From Primulina eburnea (taxonomy: Eukaryota; Streptophyta; Magnoliopsida; Lamiales; Gesneriaceae), in contig NW_027331347.1 in the NCBI RefSeq assembly GCF_022965805.1, positions 62,001 through 126,000 of the forward strand: 64,000 nucleotides of DNA. Reading direction: 5' to 3'. Under the pieces are notes generated by a model that saw only the letters and a list, made by a program, of their open reading frames with translations, ran no database searches and was not told the DNA's origin. The position numbers and the translations under genes were made by a program. Shown one piece after another: positions 11,710 to 24,350 of this stretch (within the stretch, counting starts at the first letter, position 1; each line of letters starts with the position of its first letter).

Positions 11710-13144
11710 TACAAAATAAATTTTTTCGAACTCATTGTAATCCCGATCGACTATCTTCCAGCACCAATATGCTCAGAATACAAGTCTTGTTAATATAATG
11801 AAAATAAAAAATTTCTTAAATTTTCACTTACCATATCGGGCAGCTGGCAGTTTTAGTAACTCTTTCACAAAACAGGCAGTTCCACTATTATTCCTTAATT
11901 GGCAATCATGTTAACTTCTATTTCTTACATCCAATGTAATCAGCTCATAAACTCTTTTTCAAGCTTCCTGTTTGATCTCCATCAAATCGCAAAATTCAAC
12001 TCCTTGAACTTTGACTATCTCAACGAGAATACAGAAACCGATACTTTTATGACCCTCAACGGTTCAGAGGTACAACTATCTGTGAGCTCACATCTCCATG
12101 TGATTCAAAATAACATTTATTCTTATTCGAGTTGACCCTAATTAATTACATTCTTTCCATTAACTCCTTGATCAAGAATGTCAGAATTTATTTCTGATTG
12201 CACCCATCGGATCATGATAAGAGCGTCTAGTAGCATTGTCCCATTGTCCCTTAGATATCACTGATAGTGCCTGCAAAAATCTTTAGTCATGGTTAGCGTA
12301 CAATACGGTCCCTTCAACACATATATACTGATCGAATCTGCAACCATTGGTATATCGAGAGTTGCATTTGAATTCGATAACGATGTGATTTATCTTTGAG
12401 TGCTAATAGTGGCATGCATGTGCAACTAGGAAAACACCTTTCCCTAAAGCACATATCTTGCTCTGGCCAGAGACTCTCTGTACTATTAACTCATCATATC
12501 ACATATGATATCTTCACCCGTAGGCGAACGGTGAATCCCCAACTACAATGCATTTGCTTCTACGTATTTCAAAACTACACCGAACCTGGCTACCTGATAA
12601 CCTTCAATGGAGTCGACAAACGGATCAAAGTGCATGCTAGTACGTATAGCCCCTACATTGTCTCGAGTCAAAGGACTAATTGTGTAAAACCGCTGATTAT
12701 TCAACTCGATAAGTGAGAACCACTTGGACAGTCCGAAGGAGAGTTGTTCATTGCATCATCATATGATCACCTATATGTGTGAATGGACATCTTTCATGCC
12801 TTTGCCAATGGAACGTGGCGTATATACCACATATGATAGTCTTGAACTCTCAAGCTCGAGCGACATTTATCCTTGTTTTAGGCTGTTGAATCGACTAAGA
12901 ACTTGTTTAGAATATACGGTATACTTCATAATGAATTTCATGATCTTACGTTGTGACGCAGATCTCATGATACCTATTGTATATTCAAAAAATTTTTCTA
13001 TACAGCTTGAATAGGTATACAGCTAAAGTATAATGTCATATATGAATAAAGTCGTAAAATATTATTAAAATAAAGATTGTTTTACATTCGAGTCAATAAA
13101 AGCTCAAGCCACAAGTTGGTTTGACGGGCATCTACTCTAAAACA
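11710..13144 (-). mobile_element. Minus-strand copia-type LTR, truncated
   Basis: Read on the minus strand it starts near 13144 with TGTTTTAGAGTAGATGCCC and is homologous to the complete solo LTR at 25417-27285, which starts TGTTAGAGTAGATGCCC. Similarity is clear over the first 600 bp or so (for example AGTCGATTCA, and the block around CAACCATTGG near 12340) and weak further on. It ends about 430 bp short of the full copy, at its junction with the Tekay LTR near 11710. No coding region is supported. Confidence 0.65.
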
Positions 13145-13355
13145 AATTGGGATCAGAATTATCAGGTTTCATAATTGAGCCATCGACGAACCCCAAATTG
13201 TTCTACACAGAGAGAGCTATAATCATAGATAGATACCAAGAGGCAAAGTTATATCCAGTTAGTGGTTGAGAGACTCGAACAAGGCCTGGACTATCAAAGT
13301 CATCTATGTAGTAAGGGCTTGTGGAATCATCAGAGTTGGTGGTCGTTGGTGACAT
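13145..13355 (-). pseudogene. Copia gag N-terminal fragment
   Basis: From ATG at 13355 the minus strand reads a Ser/Thr-rich start and then a typical copia gag N-terminus: LVRVSQPLTGYNFASWYLSM, then ALSV, an in-frame TAG, and NNLGFVDGSI. The frame is cut at 13145 by the LTR on its left. Known: this motif is the start of the gag-polypeptide of Ty1/copia elements. About 70 codons survive, so it is a remnant. Confidence 0.8.
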
Positions 13356-13496
13356 TGCAATAGAACTTCAAAGAAATCGACTAGATTATGGTCCGAGAAC
13401 GATGAAATCAGGGAATGAATTCAGTTAGATCGTCGAAATAAGAGCGCGGCAAACGCTCCGATTTAATCGGATATCTGGAATCAATGAGCAAGCAGC

Positions 13497-13516
13497 GAGC
13501 TCTCTGATACCATATT
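13497..13516 (-). promoter_or_regulatory. Primer binding site and LTR end of the copia remnant
   Basis: On the minus strand an LTR-like end CGCTCA is followed, after ATA, by TGGTATCAGAGAGCTC. This is the primer site of the element whose gag starts at 13355. Confidence 0.7.
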
Positions 13517-13750
13517 GAGCGTAGAAAAAGGAGAGCGAGATGGGAAATCTTCATTCTTTGATTAATGAAAACTTTGTAAACAAAGAGCTTATACACGTTT
13601 ATATAGAACAGTCTATTAACCTACTAACAAACAATTAACCACTATATTAACTAATAACCAACTGACTAAGCTATTTATTAAATAAATGATAGCTAATAAA
13701 TTTTTGTGAAATCTTTTGATTGTGAGATTACTCGTAGGACTTTTACTTAA
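13517..13750 (-). repeat. Probable 5' LTR of the copia remnant
   Basis: AT-rich sequence upstream of the primer site on the minus strand. It contains a good TATA box, TATATAAA at 13596-13603, about 80 bp before the LTR end. The outer boundary cannot be set because no second LTR copy is present. Confidence 0.5.
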
Positions 13751-14780
13751 TGTCTATTTTCTTGATTCTAATTTTCAAATTCGTCGTGTCTTCTTAGGTT
13801 TATATAGCTTCATGGAGGACCTTAGTCGAGTTAGGAGACCTAGGCCAGTACTGGGATGCATCGAATATTCAAGTCTATAGAATCAATTTCAAAAAAGTTG
13901 TGTACTTGAACCGGAACGAGAAAGGGAGAGTGGAGAAAAATGATAGAAACACCAAGTGTAACTGTGTGAGAGTTGCTGACTAAAGTTGATAGATTCTGAT
14001 TACAGGTTTTGCTCCGTTTCTTGCAAGGTAATTTATTATATCATCTTCATGCATTTATATATTAGGGTTAGTTAAGAAAACCTCAAAAAGAAAAAATATT
14101 TAAATTGAAACTGAACATTTTTATTATTCTGTTATGTTGCAGATGAGAGGAGCACATAGTTATCCTACCGTATAAGGAGAAGAAAAGCTAGGTTCCCACA
14201 CACACACACATGCTTTGAGATTTTACTGGTAATTTTCTTGTTTTGAACCTCTGTCATTGTCACCAATTGAATTTATTAAAGTACATTTCTTTAATTTCTT
14301 GCAAGAACTTAGGTGAAATTTAATTTTTTTTACACATCGTTATTGGAATTCACAAAAATGATCCATTCAACGAATTATCTTGTGTGACATTTGGTCTATC
14401 CAATGGGATTGATTGTAGCATACACAAAAGCAATTCTCATCAAACAATTTGTAGCACAGTACGATCACATGACACACATAGGCTCATAGCTACTATTCGT
14501 TCAGGGGCCTCACCACTACAAATATCAGTGAAAAAGCAAGTCCATGGGAATTTCCAAAACCATAGTCATCACAAACAAGAAATTTACTGATCAAATATGG
14601 CTCGGCTTCTCTAGTTCTGAAGTGCTTTTTAGCAACTATCAGAGGCATGAAACGGTACCAATACTCATAAGTTCATTTTCATTCGATTTATATTACGGAT
14701 CGTAGCTAAATAGCAACACGAAAGAGTTGATCAAAGTTCCAAGACTTTGACCCTCAGCCAAGATCGAAACCCCTACACAA
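13751..14780. other. Intergenic, no gene seen
   Basis: AT-rich sequence downstream of the B3 gene. It includes a short (CA)n run near 14200. No frame shows recognisable protein similarity. Confidence 0.5.
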
Positions 14781-16003
14781 TCAAAAGAAAACACATTCCT
14801 CCTTACATGGCAAGGCATTTAAGTCATGAGGCATACGAAGTTTCGAAGGGCTCCCCTTTCGTTTCCGGGGCTTGAAAAGTTTTCCTCCATTTGTCCCCTT
14901 ATTCAAAACCTTGGCTTTCACTAAGTTGCCACCAGGCTCTTCACATTCGAGCAGAACCGTGCTTCCAGGAGCAGCCTTGTTGCCTACGAGAAAATCATTC
15001 CACCCGGCAGTCAGCGCAAATCGGTATGCCCCGTTTTGCCGGGGAATAGATTCCATCTGAACCGGCCACAGCCTCAATTTTGAGTCCTGCAAATGTATCG
15101 TTCTATCTTCAGCGATTCCAGCCGACAGCACAAAATATTTTGGGATGTCCTGTTGTGGTCGTGACAACAAAAAGTGAGTAAACGTTGGAGTACCAATAAA
15201 ATGAAAAGTGGAACTTGGGATATGACAGAATATTCACCAGTCTGCAGGATTCTCGCCTATCCAGTATCTTGGAAAAACGTCCAATCTTGCCAGCATCAGA
15301 TTCATCTCGAGGATCAGCCCACTCTTCATCCTCGCTTTTTATCTTTACATCCAAATCTTCTGCCACTGGAGCACGATTCACTGCAAATCAACAGCAAAAT
15401 ACATAAAAAATGTTTCTTTTATTTCTTACAATAGGGGGAAAAGCCCTATATGCCACCGATTGAATCGTGTGAAACAGTCACATCAACAGATAAAGCCCTA
15501 ACGAAGTTAACCATAGGCATATTATATTACCAAACTCACCAGCTTCATCAGGATCGGAATCTTCGACCGGATTATTAATTGCTGTAATTTCCCTCTCACA
15601 AGCACTGATTCCATAAACAGAAACATCAAATACGGAACTTCCTCTATACCAGAACACCACAAATTCTCCAATTGCAAGCCCTAAATCTTCACAAAACTTC
15701 GACCACCCTCCAGCAAAGTAATAATTTTGATCCTCCTGTTTCTCCAACTTCACATCCCACAATGTCCCAGAACTAGTCCTGAGTTCGGCGAGGGATTGGG
15801 GTAGAATTTCTCCCCATTTCTTCACGAAAGCAGGCGGCAACCGCTGCATCGCAAAATCCATTAAAAAAAATTCAGTTAAATTCGAATTCTTCGTGCGTAA
15901 AATTACTGAATAGAAGGATCTAAACACTTACGAGTCGGCGATTGAAGTCTTGGTCTATCAAAACCTTGAAAAACGAGGGCGTGGATTTTGGGTTCCTGTC
16001 CAT
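14781..16003 (-). CDS. B3 domain-containing protein (two B3 domains), four exons
   Basis: Predicted coding exons on the minus strand are 16003-15932, 15843-15540, 15380-15238 and 15149-14781, joined by GT-AG introns of 88, 159 and 88 bp that keep the frame: 888 bp, 295 residues. The start is ATG 16003 (MDRNPKSTPSFFKVLIDQDF), the usual opening of REM-type B3 proteins. B3 domain 1 spans roughly residues 10-105, with RLPPAFVKKW and GWSKFCEDLGLAIGEFVVFWY. An acidic linker follows. B3 domain 2 spans about 175-260, with GAYRFALTAGWNDFLVGNKA. The basic tail KPRKRKG could be a nuclear localisation signal. Known: B3 domains bind DNA in plant transcription factors. The target and role are unknown. All junctions fit consensus and no stop interrupts the exons, so this looks like a functional host gene amid transposons. 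Confidence 0.88.
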
Positions 16004-16379
16004 TGCTTGTTCTTGCTTCTACAACAAATTCTTCGAACAGAATCCGACTCTTTTTCTGATACCCCACTTTCTGTATGAATGAATCCAACCGACAATATAA
16101 TGGAATGGGATTCCGTATGTAATTATTTAAGTAAATGACCTTTGTTTGACCATGAATTTGAAATATAACCTAGTTGATTTTTTACCATTGTTTATTCATT
16201 GTATTTTTGTGTGTTTGAAAGTCTTTTGCAAAAAAAAAAATTTAAAGGAATGTCATAAAAATTGTGGGAGAAATTGGTTAAATAACCTCAGTTAATTATT
16301 TTTTTTTAAGAAAATGACATCTTAAAATGTATTTAAAATATATTTGAGGAGGTCATTTTTTAAAAAAAATGGTTGATCG
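16004..16379. promoter_or_regulatory. Upstream region of the B3 gene
   Basis: This is the 5' side of the minus-strand B3 gene. A weak TATA-like ATTATATTG (minus) lies near 16094-16102, about 95 bp before the ATG. The rest is AT-rich with A and T runs and no motif that can be assigned with confidence. Confidence 0.35.
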
Positions 16380-17037
16380 AAGTTAAAAAATAAAATACCC
16401 CAAAAATTGTTTGACCAAGGTCGTTTTTCAAACTATCCTGCAGCCATGATGGAATAGAACCATCTAACCATTCTAATTGCAAAGAAATTGTCACAGCTTT
16501 TCTAGCTAAGAGATGGGCGATGTTGTTGGCCGAGCGTCTCATGCGTGAAAGAGAGATGAAAGAGTTGGACATAAACATAGACTTGATCTCCGAAGCCAAG
16601 ACACCCACTGGACCAAGCTCCTCCTCAGCTTTAACAGCATCCCAAGAGTCAGAGAAGACGCACACATTGGTATTGTCAAGCTTCAAACAAAAATCCATAC
16701 CACACCGGATTGCTAATAATTATGCTCCTTGGACTGTATTTGGATCGCGAATAACCAAGGTAAGAGCACCACGAACCAGACCAAGCGAGTCTCTCACACT
16801 GTATCTGTTACAAGCATAATCGAAGCCTGCATCAACGTCTAACATGAAATGATCTAGTATCGGATGCTTCCAAGAAATATCCGAATTCTGCTGAGGTTCA
16901 CTCCCTACATTATCACACATCGATCTGTATCTTCGGATTGAGTCCAATAGCACATCACCCCAATCTATGCTAACCTTTGATTGCTGGCCAGTATACTCAT
17001 GCATTCTTTTACAAATTTCAGCCCAAATGCCCAACAC
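16380..17037 (-). pseudogene. LINE-type RNase H domain fragment
   Basis: One minus-strand frame with a single TAA at 16720-16722. It reads a fragment including FMLDVDAGFDYACNRYSV, then FSDSWDAVKA, and a C-terminal SRMRRSANNIAHLLARKA and SIPSWLQDSL. Known: this order matches the reverse-transcriptase-associated RNase H domain (RVT_3 family) found at the C-terminus of plant non-LTR retrotransposons and in many derived fragments. No reverse transcriptase lies next to it. The frame is otherwise open for about 210 codons. It is most simply a 5'-truncated LINE copy; a host-retained RNase H-like gene is less likely given the stop. Confidence 0.75.
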
Positions 17038-17339
17038 AACACCACAAACAGTTCGAAATCCTCCTGCTTGAATATCATCAACACAAATAAAGCGAAATAA
17101 AAAAAAGAAGCATTACGACGCGATTTTAAGCAATACCAAAACAGTACTGAATTTTCCTAGATTGCATAAATTGCATAAAAATAATTAAACACATAATTAA
17201 AAAAAAAGAATCCTAGATTGCATGCAATTAGGTTACGCGAATTAAATTCTTGGACCTTACAACCAATGCTCCCTACTGGAATGCATTATACATATATAAG
17301 TCTAATTGAATCAAACATGGTAGTTGATAATTCTTCATT
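17038..17339. other. Intergenic, no gene seen
   Basis: AT-rich, with a TCCTAGATTGCAT phrase repeated near 17155 and 17211. No frame resembles a known protein. Confidence 0.45.
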
Positions 17340-19046
17340 ACTAACCAATTGACATGATCGATTAGGACATACAATGATGTGAAAAATTATAGAAAATACA
17401 CATGGTCATCCACTGAAAGACCAGAAGATTTTTCAAATCATAAGTTTTAATACAAAGCATGTTGTTTTGGAAAATTTATTATAAAACCATCACCAGCTAA
17501 AATCCAAACTGAATCACCTATGTTTCTCGAAAGTATTCAGGGTGATTTGTAGACCAATTCATCCACCATGTGGACCATTTAGATATTTTATTGTACTAAT
17601 TGATGCCTCCAGCAGATAGTCACATGTATGTTTATTATCAACTCGGAATGTGGAATTTGCAAGATTACTTGCTCAGTAATAAAATTGCGGAATCAATTTC
17701 CCTATCATACAATCAAGAAAATTAGACTTGATAATGCTGGTAATTTACTTCCCAGACTTTCAATTATTATTATATGTCAATGGGAATCACTGTTGACCAT
17801 CATGTTTCTTATGTACATACACAAAATGGATTAGCTGAATCATTGATTAAACGTCTATAACCGATTGCTAGACCAATGATTGTGAAAACATAATTTCCTG
17901 TTTCAATATGGGGACGTGCAATTTTACATGATGTTGCATTAATTCGCATCAGACCAAGTGCTTATTATAAATACTCCCCATTGTAGCTTGCATTTGGTAA
18001 AGAACCAGACATTTCTCATTTGAGAATTTTGAGATGTATGGTATATGTGCCTATTGCACGGCCTCAACGAACAAAAATGGGACCAAAAGAAAGATCGGAA
18101 TTTATATCGGTTATGATAGCCCATCAATCATTTGATATCTTGTGTCTCAAACAGACGACGTGTTTACAACACGTTTTGCTTATTGTCGTTTTAATGAGTA
18201 AATCTTCCCAATGTTAGGGGGAGAAAAGAAAAATATCGAAAAGAAAATTACATGGTATACATCATCATTGTTATATCTAGATCCAAGAACTAAACAATGT
18301 GAAAAAGATGTACATCAAATTGTGCACTTGCAAACAATATCAGATACCAGATGCATTTGCAGACACAAAAGAGGTAACTAAATCATATATACATGCTGCA
18401 AATGCCCCTACTCGAATTGAAATTCCAAAGAAACAAATTGAAGACACTCATGATGTCAATAAACGCCTGAAGCATGGAAAGCCAATCGGTTCCAAGGATA
18501 AAAATCCTCGAAAAAGAAAAATCATAGAGAAACACGATGATCACAAAATAGAGAATGATATTCCGGCAGAAATACATGATGATGAAAATGTTCTGTCAGA
18601 ACCACAAACTGATAAAAATCGTGAAATCTCTATCAATTATATTAATACTGGAAACATATGGAACCGAAAATATACAAAAGAAATTGATGAGATATTTTCT
18701 TACAATGTGGTATTTGATATCATAAATGACAATGAAGATCATGCACCAAATCATTTGGTGAACGTAAAAATCGACAGGACTGGATAAAATGGAAAGACGC
18801 CATCCAGGTTGAATTGGATTCGCTAAATAAGCGTAACTTTTTTGGGCATATAGTCCTTACACCTGAAGGTGTAAAACCTGTTGGACACAAATGGGTTTTT
18901 ATTCGAAAACGAAATGAGAAAAATGAAATATTAAGATATAAAGCTCGACTTGTTGCACAAGGTTTTTATCAAAGGCCTAGAATTGATTATGAAGAATCGT
19001 ATTCTCCTGTTATGGATGCAATTACGTTTAGGTATTTGATTAGTTT
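17340..19046 (+). pseudogene. pol: Copia pol, 5' part (pre-integrase to start of reverse transcriptase)
   Basis: Recognisable in several frames: the pre-integrase tail PSPAKIQTESPMFLES near 17490; integrase segments around IHPPCGPFRYFIVLIDAS near 17560 and KKIRLDNAGNLLP near 17725; then HTQNGLAES-like sequence near 17818. The linker is open from 18299 to 18787 (GKPIGSKDKNPRKRK). The reverse-transcriptase N-terminus follows at 18790-19046 (GHKWVFIRKRNEKNEILRYK, then KARLVAQGF). The frame is cut at 19046 inside FRYLISF. The integrase is heavily broken by stops. The 5' edge near 17340 is a truncation. Confidence 0.85.
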
Positions 19047-22000
19047 TGTAATGCTCCAAAAATTTGAATGTTCACGCGAACCACATGCATACGAATTATT
19101 AAATTCTCTTGTATTTTAATTAAATGTTTTAATTTCATGGATTAAATATCTTTTGCATATTTGCATGTTTAAAATATAATTTTCTATATGGTTACATTAA
19201 AATGTATTTTTAAAAGGATATTCGAGTTACTATAGAGAAAAGGAGACCGATGGATGAAAAATTGAAAATATTTTTATTGGTTAATTGTTTTTAATTATTT
19301 AAAATATGGGTGATGTTTTTTTTCTTATTTTTGAAAATAAGAGGTTTTGAGGTGATTTTATACCCCGGGTGATAAATTTTATCCGTGTCGGTTTTCCAAC
19401 AAAAATACGAACGCTTCGGCAACTCGGCTAATAAATTCACAAATTTTCTAAACAAAATAATTTTTAGTATTTTAATTAAACACTATTGGGCCTAATTAAT
19501 TTTCCTGATGGGCTAAACCTTTGTTAATGTTTAATTATTATTTAAACTCAAGATTACCCCATAATTTAATCATAAACTCACGGCTCCCCTACCCCAAATC
19601 CTTCAAACTCTTTCTTCCTAAGCAAAGTCACGGCACACACCATGATTTAAAGGAGAAAAGTTCAAAAGTTTGCAAGGGTTCAAGCCGTCGTCTCTTCATC
19701 GTCGTTCTTCGATTTGTCAATGTAAAATCGTGCGTTTAAAACGCAAAGGCACGCCATATTATTTCCTTCAAACATCTATCACACCATAGTATTTTATTTA
19801 ATTGAGTGTTTGCATGAAAAACAAATGCATCATGAAACAATTTCTTTTTTGTGGCATATGTCAATTTTAAAGCTTTTATTTTAATCCAAAATTATGTTTA
19901 ATATGATCTAAAGAGGCTGCCATGATTAGTATGGGTTGAGGGATTTTTTTACATGTTTTAGAGAGTCCCAAATCACCCCAATATGCTGCCCAACGTTAAT
20001 ATAACAAGCTGGAAACATGTTTCTGATATAGTGATCATAGGGGCTCGGTTGATGGGGGTTTGTGGCTTGGCTTGGCTGGGGCTGGACCAAGGCTGGGCTT
20101 GGGTCATGTATGAGTCAAGAGAAGAGTCCTAGCCACGCTAGGACTCGAGACAAGAGGCTGGGGAGGAGTCCTAGCAACTCCACCCGAGAACAAAGCCAAG
20201 GAAAGTATCGCAGGTTGGCAGCTGGTGGAGGTAAGAAGGGGCTCGGCCTGGGGGCTTTGGGCTGGTCTAGGTCGAGTCATTAGGGTCCTATGTTATGGGC
20301 AGGGGTCAGGCCTGGGGCTGGAGTGGTTGGCTCGCTGCTGGCTCGAGGGACAAGATGGAACCGTGAGAGAACACATGGACACGATGCTGCTGTCTTGTTC
20401 ATATAGGTTTCTGCTCGCGTCTAAGGGCTTGGGCTGGTCTAGGACGATGTTAGGCGTGGTATTGGGTCAATAAGGGTCGAGACGGGACAGTGGTTTAATA
20501 GTTGGAAAAGTCCTAGTTGGGGTAGGAGTCCTAGATATGCAAGTAGTCTCACCCACACACACATGCAGATTTGGTCTCACTTTCCAGGCGAGTTTGAACG
20601 ACTTAGGTGCTGGTACTTTGGGATGCGCTTGGTCAGTAGAGTCCCTAGGTTGGTTGGCTAGGGATTGGCTCGAGGTGGCTCTGGCGTGGCTCGAGTAAAT
20701 TAGGAGATGGCTCAGTGTGTTCGAGTGAGGGTCATTATTTCAAAAATTAAAAGAAAAATTGAAGCCATGGGTCCACGAGTGTAGCTCATGACTTGAAAGG
20801 GTAGAATAAATAATAAAAATGTTATTTTTAAAATTTTGGATCAAAATAATGAGTTTTGAATTTATCCGGGATTTAACCGTCGCACGAAACGTTTATTAAA
20901 GAATTAATGGAAACGCCTAGATTTAAGCTTAGTAAAAATTATAAAAAATTGTATTTAAGCTCAAATAATTATTAAAATTCTAATTTTTTTAATCTAGAAA
21001 TTTTATATTAAAGTTTGGTTTAATTCGTGATTTAAAAGGCCTTAATATGTTTATTTAAAGATAAATTGTAAAGTCGTCGAATTAAGCTAAATAAAATATG
21101 AGAAAATTCATGTAAGCAATAATTATTTTAGAGAGGTTAGAGTCATTGAATTTAAGAAAATGTCAAAACGTGAAATTTTACGCCCAGGGGTAAAACGGTA
21201 ATTTTACACCTAAAAATTAGTAAACGTCCTGACAGTGTCCTGAATGCCGTTTTATATACTAATTTTATTATTTTAAATGTTTATGAATTTTATATGTTAA
21301 AATTTCAATTTTAAATGTTTATATATTTTTAATATGTTAAAAGGTTTATTTTAAATATTTATGGATATTGTGATTTTATGATGTAAAAATGTTTATTTTA
21401 ATTTTTTATGATTTAATATGTTAAAACGGTTATCTTAAAATTTTACGGATTTTTAATATGTTAAATTATGATTTTTAAATGTTTATGGATTTTTTATGAT
21501 TTAATATTGACATTTAAAAGACATGTTGCATGATTGGTTTAAAAGAAAAACGATATTATATCCATGTTTTTTTAAGTAATGGAAATACGAATTGTTGAAG
21601 GACGTGAAAGGATTGTGAATAAATACGATAATATGTTGGAAATATCGTGAGGGTTATGGTCCCAGTAGGAGCCCGAAGATCGTGTTTCTATGGATACGAA
21701 TACGAATACGTTAAAATGTTAATACGTTAGCCAAAGTCAAGTTGACCGGTGAGAGTGTTGATGGTGTCCCCGCCACCCAGTACTGTGATTTTATAGATGG
21801 ATCAATCGTCCAATACGAATACAAATACGAGTCACAATCATGATCTGTATTCAACAAACACGAATATGAATATGAATATGATGATATGAATATGTTGATA
21901 TGAATATAGATACGAATATGAATATGTTTATGTTTATATGAAAATGTTTATGTTAAAGTTGATGCATCATTATGAAAATATTTTTATTTAAAGTTTTTGC

Positions 22001-22578
22001 ATCATGAAAATGTTTACAAAAATGGTTATGATTAAAGTTATGCATCTTCATGCAAACGATATTTTAAGTTCATGTATTTTTCACTGTTGCATGTTATTTG
22101 TATATGTATTACTTGTTATCAAGATTATGGTGTGTTGAGTCTTTAGACTCACTAGATGTGATTGATGCAGATCATGATATTGATTATGAATATGATAATG
22201 GAGGTCTTGATGGTTGATTTTGCTAGACTGAAGGTGCACATAACCCGAGTACCGACGCTAGTTTTCCGCATTAGTTGATGATCTATGATTTTAAGATTAT
22301 GTTAAGATATTTTATTACTTTTATTTATGTTTATGAATGGTTTCTGAGAGGTTATAGTATGAGCTATACTTTTCAAATAATGTTTTTAGGTTGACAAAAT
22401 GTTTGTCGATTTTATGCTTTAAATTATTTCCTTTGGATTTTTAAATGTCTGTTGGTTGGGTTATTTTAAAAATGGTGTCAAGGTAATTTTCAAGCATATA
22501 TTTGTATTTTGAATTATGGAGATTAAGGAGGAAAAAAATTTCTAGTACGTTTTAAGAAAACGAATAGCAGACGTTTCA
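19047..22578 (+). mobile_element. Solo LTR, 3532 bp, inside the copia pol
   Basis: Starts TGTAATGCTCC, ends CAGACGTTTCA, and is flanked by AGTTT at 19042-19046 and 22579-22583. Reverse-transcriptase coding sequence resumes directly after it. No primer site, polypurine tract or coding domain lies within. It belongs with the Tekay-type LTRs of this window: GAGTCTTTAGACTC at 22137-22150, a GTGTCCCCGCC block near 21768, and a start like those at 3863 and 60609. A G-rich middle part (20040-20720) repeats phrases such as GAGTCCTAG. Short open frames there look fortuitous. Confidence 0.92.
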
Positions 22579-22583
22579 AGTTT

Positions 22584-22657
22584 GACGGTATCTGAAAATT
22601 TAGAAATGCATCTTATGGATGTTGTCACAGCTTACTTATACGGATCACTCGTTAGTA

Positions 22658-22690
<33 letters not shown>

Positions 22691-23890
22691 AAAATCCCTG
22701 AAGGATTTAAGATGCCTGAAGCATAAAGTTCGAAACCCAGATAATGTTATTTTGTGAAATTGCAAAGATCATTATATGGGTTAAAACAATCCAGTCGAAT
22801 GTGGAATAATCGGCTAAGTGAACACTTAATGAAAAGGGATATTTAAACAATTCAATATGCCCTTGTGTTTTCATTAAGAAAACAATATCTGGAGGTATAA
22901 TTATTGCTGTATATATTGATGATTTAAACATCATTGGAACGAATAAGGAAATTCAAGAAGTTGTGCCGTACTTGAAGGAAGAATTTGAAATGAAGGACCT
23001 TGGAAAAACAAAGTATTGTCTGGGTTTGCAAATTGAACAAAAAGAATGTGAAATATTTGTTCACTAGTCAAATATACAGAAAAGGTCCTTAAACGTTTTA
23101 ATATGGATAAATCAATCATTTGAGTACTCCAATTGTTTTTAGATCATTAAACATAGAAAAGGATTCATCTCGTTCATGTGAAGATGATGAAGTTATTCTT
23201 GGTTCAGAAGTATCATATCTAAGTGCTATTGGTGCCCTTATGTGTCTTGAAAATTGTACAAGACCTGATATATCTATTGCTGTAAATTTATTGGCAAGAT
23301 TTGGCTCATATCCAACAAAGAGACACTGGAACGGAATTAAACATATATTCCGTTATCTACGAGGAACGAAAGACTTTGGACTTTTGTATTCAAAAGATAC
23401 CAATCAAAGCATAATCGGTTATGCTGATGCTGGGTATTTATCTGATCAATACAAGGCACGTTCTCAAACCGGATATGTATTTACTCGTGGAGGCACTGCA
23501 ATTTCTTGGCGTTCACAGAAACAAACACCTGTAACAACTTCATCAAATCACGCCGAGATTATTTCAATACATGAAGCAAGCCGTGAATGTGTGTAACTAA
23601 AATCAATGACCGAACATATCCAAATCTCATGTGGATTATCATTCGACAAGAAGCATGTGTTACTATATGAAGATAATGCTGCATGTGTTGCTCAAATGAA
23701 AGAATAAGGATACATAAATAGCAACAGAACTAAATATATTTCTCCTAAGTTCTTCTCATTGACCCAAGAGCTTGAAAAGAATAAAGATATTGATATTCGT
23801 TACATTCAATCAAGTAAAAACTTATCAAATCTCTTCACAAAGATATTTCTTACGACAATATTCAGAAAGCATATATTAACATTGTGATGC
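22584..23890 (+). pseudogene. pol: Copia pol, 3' part (reverse transcriptase and RNase H)
   Basis: Continues the frame broken at 19046: MHLMDVVTAYLYGSL, an expanded TA run, MKIPEGFKMPEA, LYGLKQSSRMW, and the catalytic YIDD near 22911. The RNase H part is open from 23120 to 23596 (GYADAGYLSDQYKARSQTGY, then SWRSQKQTPVTTSSNHAEI) and continues with stops to NLSNLFTKIF near 23830. There are several stops and frameshifts between 22730 and 23120. YIDD in place of the more common YVDD is seen directly. Confidence 0.85.
22655..22686. repeat. (TA)n microsatellite within pol
   Basis: About 15 TA units lie where the protein should read a short N-I-Y-M stretch before KIPEGF. The tract has grown from AT-rich codons. 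Confidence 0.9.
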
Positions 23891-24065
23891 ATAATCTACG
23901 AAATTTGTGAAGAATCATTTGTGTTAACATGAGGGGAAGTTTACATGACTGTACTCTTTTTCCCTTACTATGGTTTTTATCCCAATGAGTTTTTCCTAGT
24001 AAGGTTTTTAACGAGACAGTATAAAAACACGTAATGAAGACAATCATTTTATCATGATCATCATC

Positions 24066-24350
24066 ACAAGGGCGAGGGGGGTGTTGAAAATAAGAATGTT
24101 GAATAATGAAATAAAAAGTTGAATGTTGAAAATAAGAGTTGTAAATATTGAAAATTAGTGTGTGATGATGTATGTAATGATGAATTTATTTTTGGATTAT
24201 TTTCAAAGAAATTCTATAAATAGATCTCTCAATTTGTGAAGAAAATCCCAATTGAGTAGAGAGAATTTTATAAAGTGTAGTTTGATATATTTTGTGAGTT
24301 TGAGATTTTGACTTTTTTACCGTAAATTTTTACTTTTAATAGTTTTCAAT
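24066..24350 (+). repeat. Polypurine tract and 3' LTR of the truncated copia
   Basis: AAGGGCGAGGGGGG (24067-24080) is directly followed by TGTTGAAAATAAGAATG, a normal LTR start. A TATA-like CTATAAATAGA lies at 24216-24226. The 3' boundary is uncertain because there is no 5' copy to compare; typical sequence fades near 24350. Confidence 0.7.

Larger units (their letters stand above)
17340..24350 (+). mobile_element. 5'-truncated Ty1/copia element interrupted by a solo LTR
   Basis: Protein similarity runs from the pre-integrase region through integrase, linker, reverse transcriptase and RNase H, then a polypurine tract and an LTR-like end. The 5' LTR and gag are absent. The reverse transcriptase is split at 19046/22579 by a solo LTR with AGTTT duplication. 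Many stops and frameshifts occur, so the copy is old. The lineage within Ty1/copia was not assigned. Confidence 0.85.
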
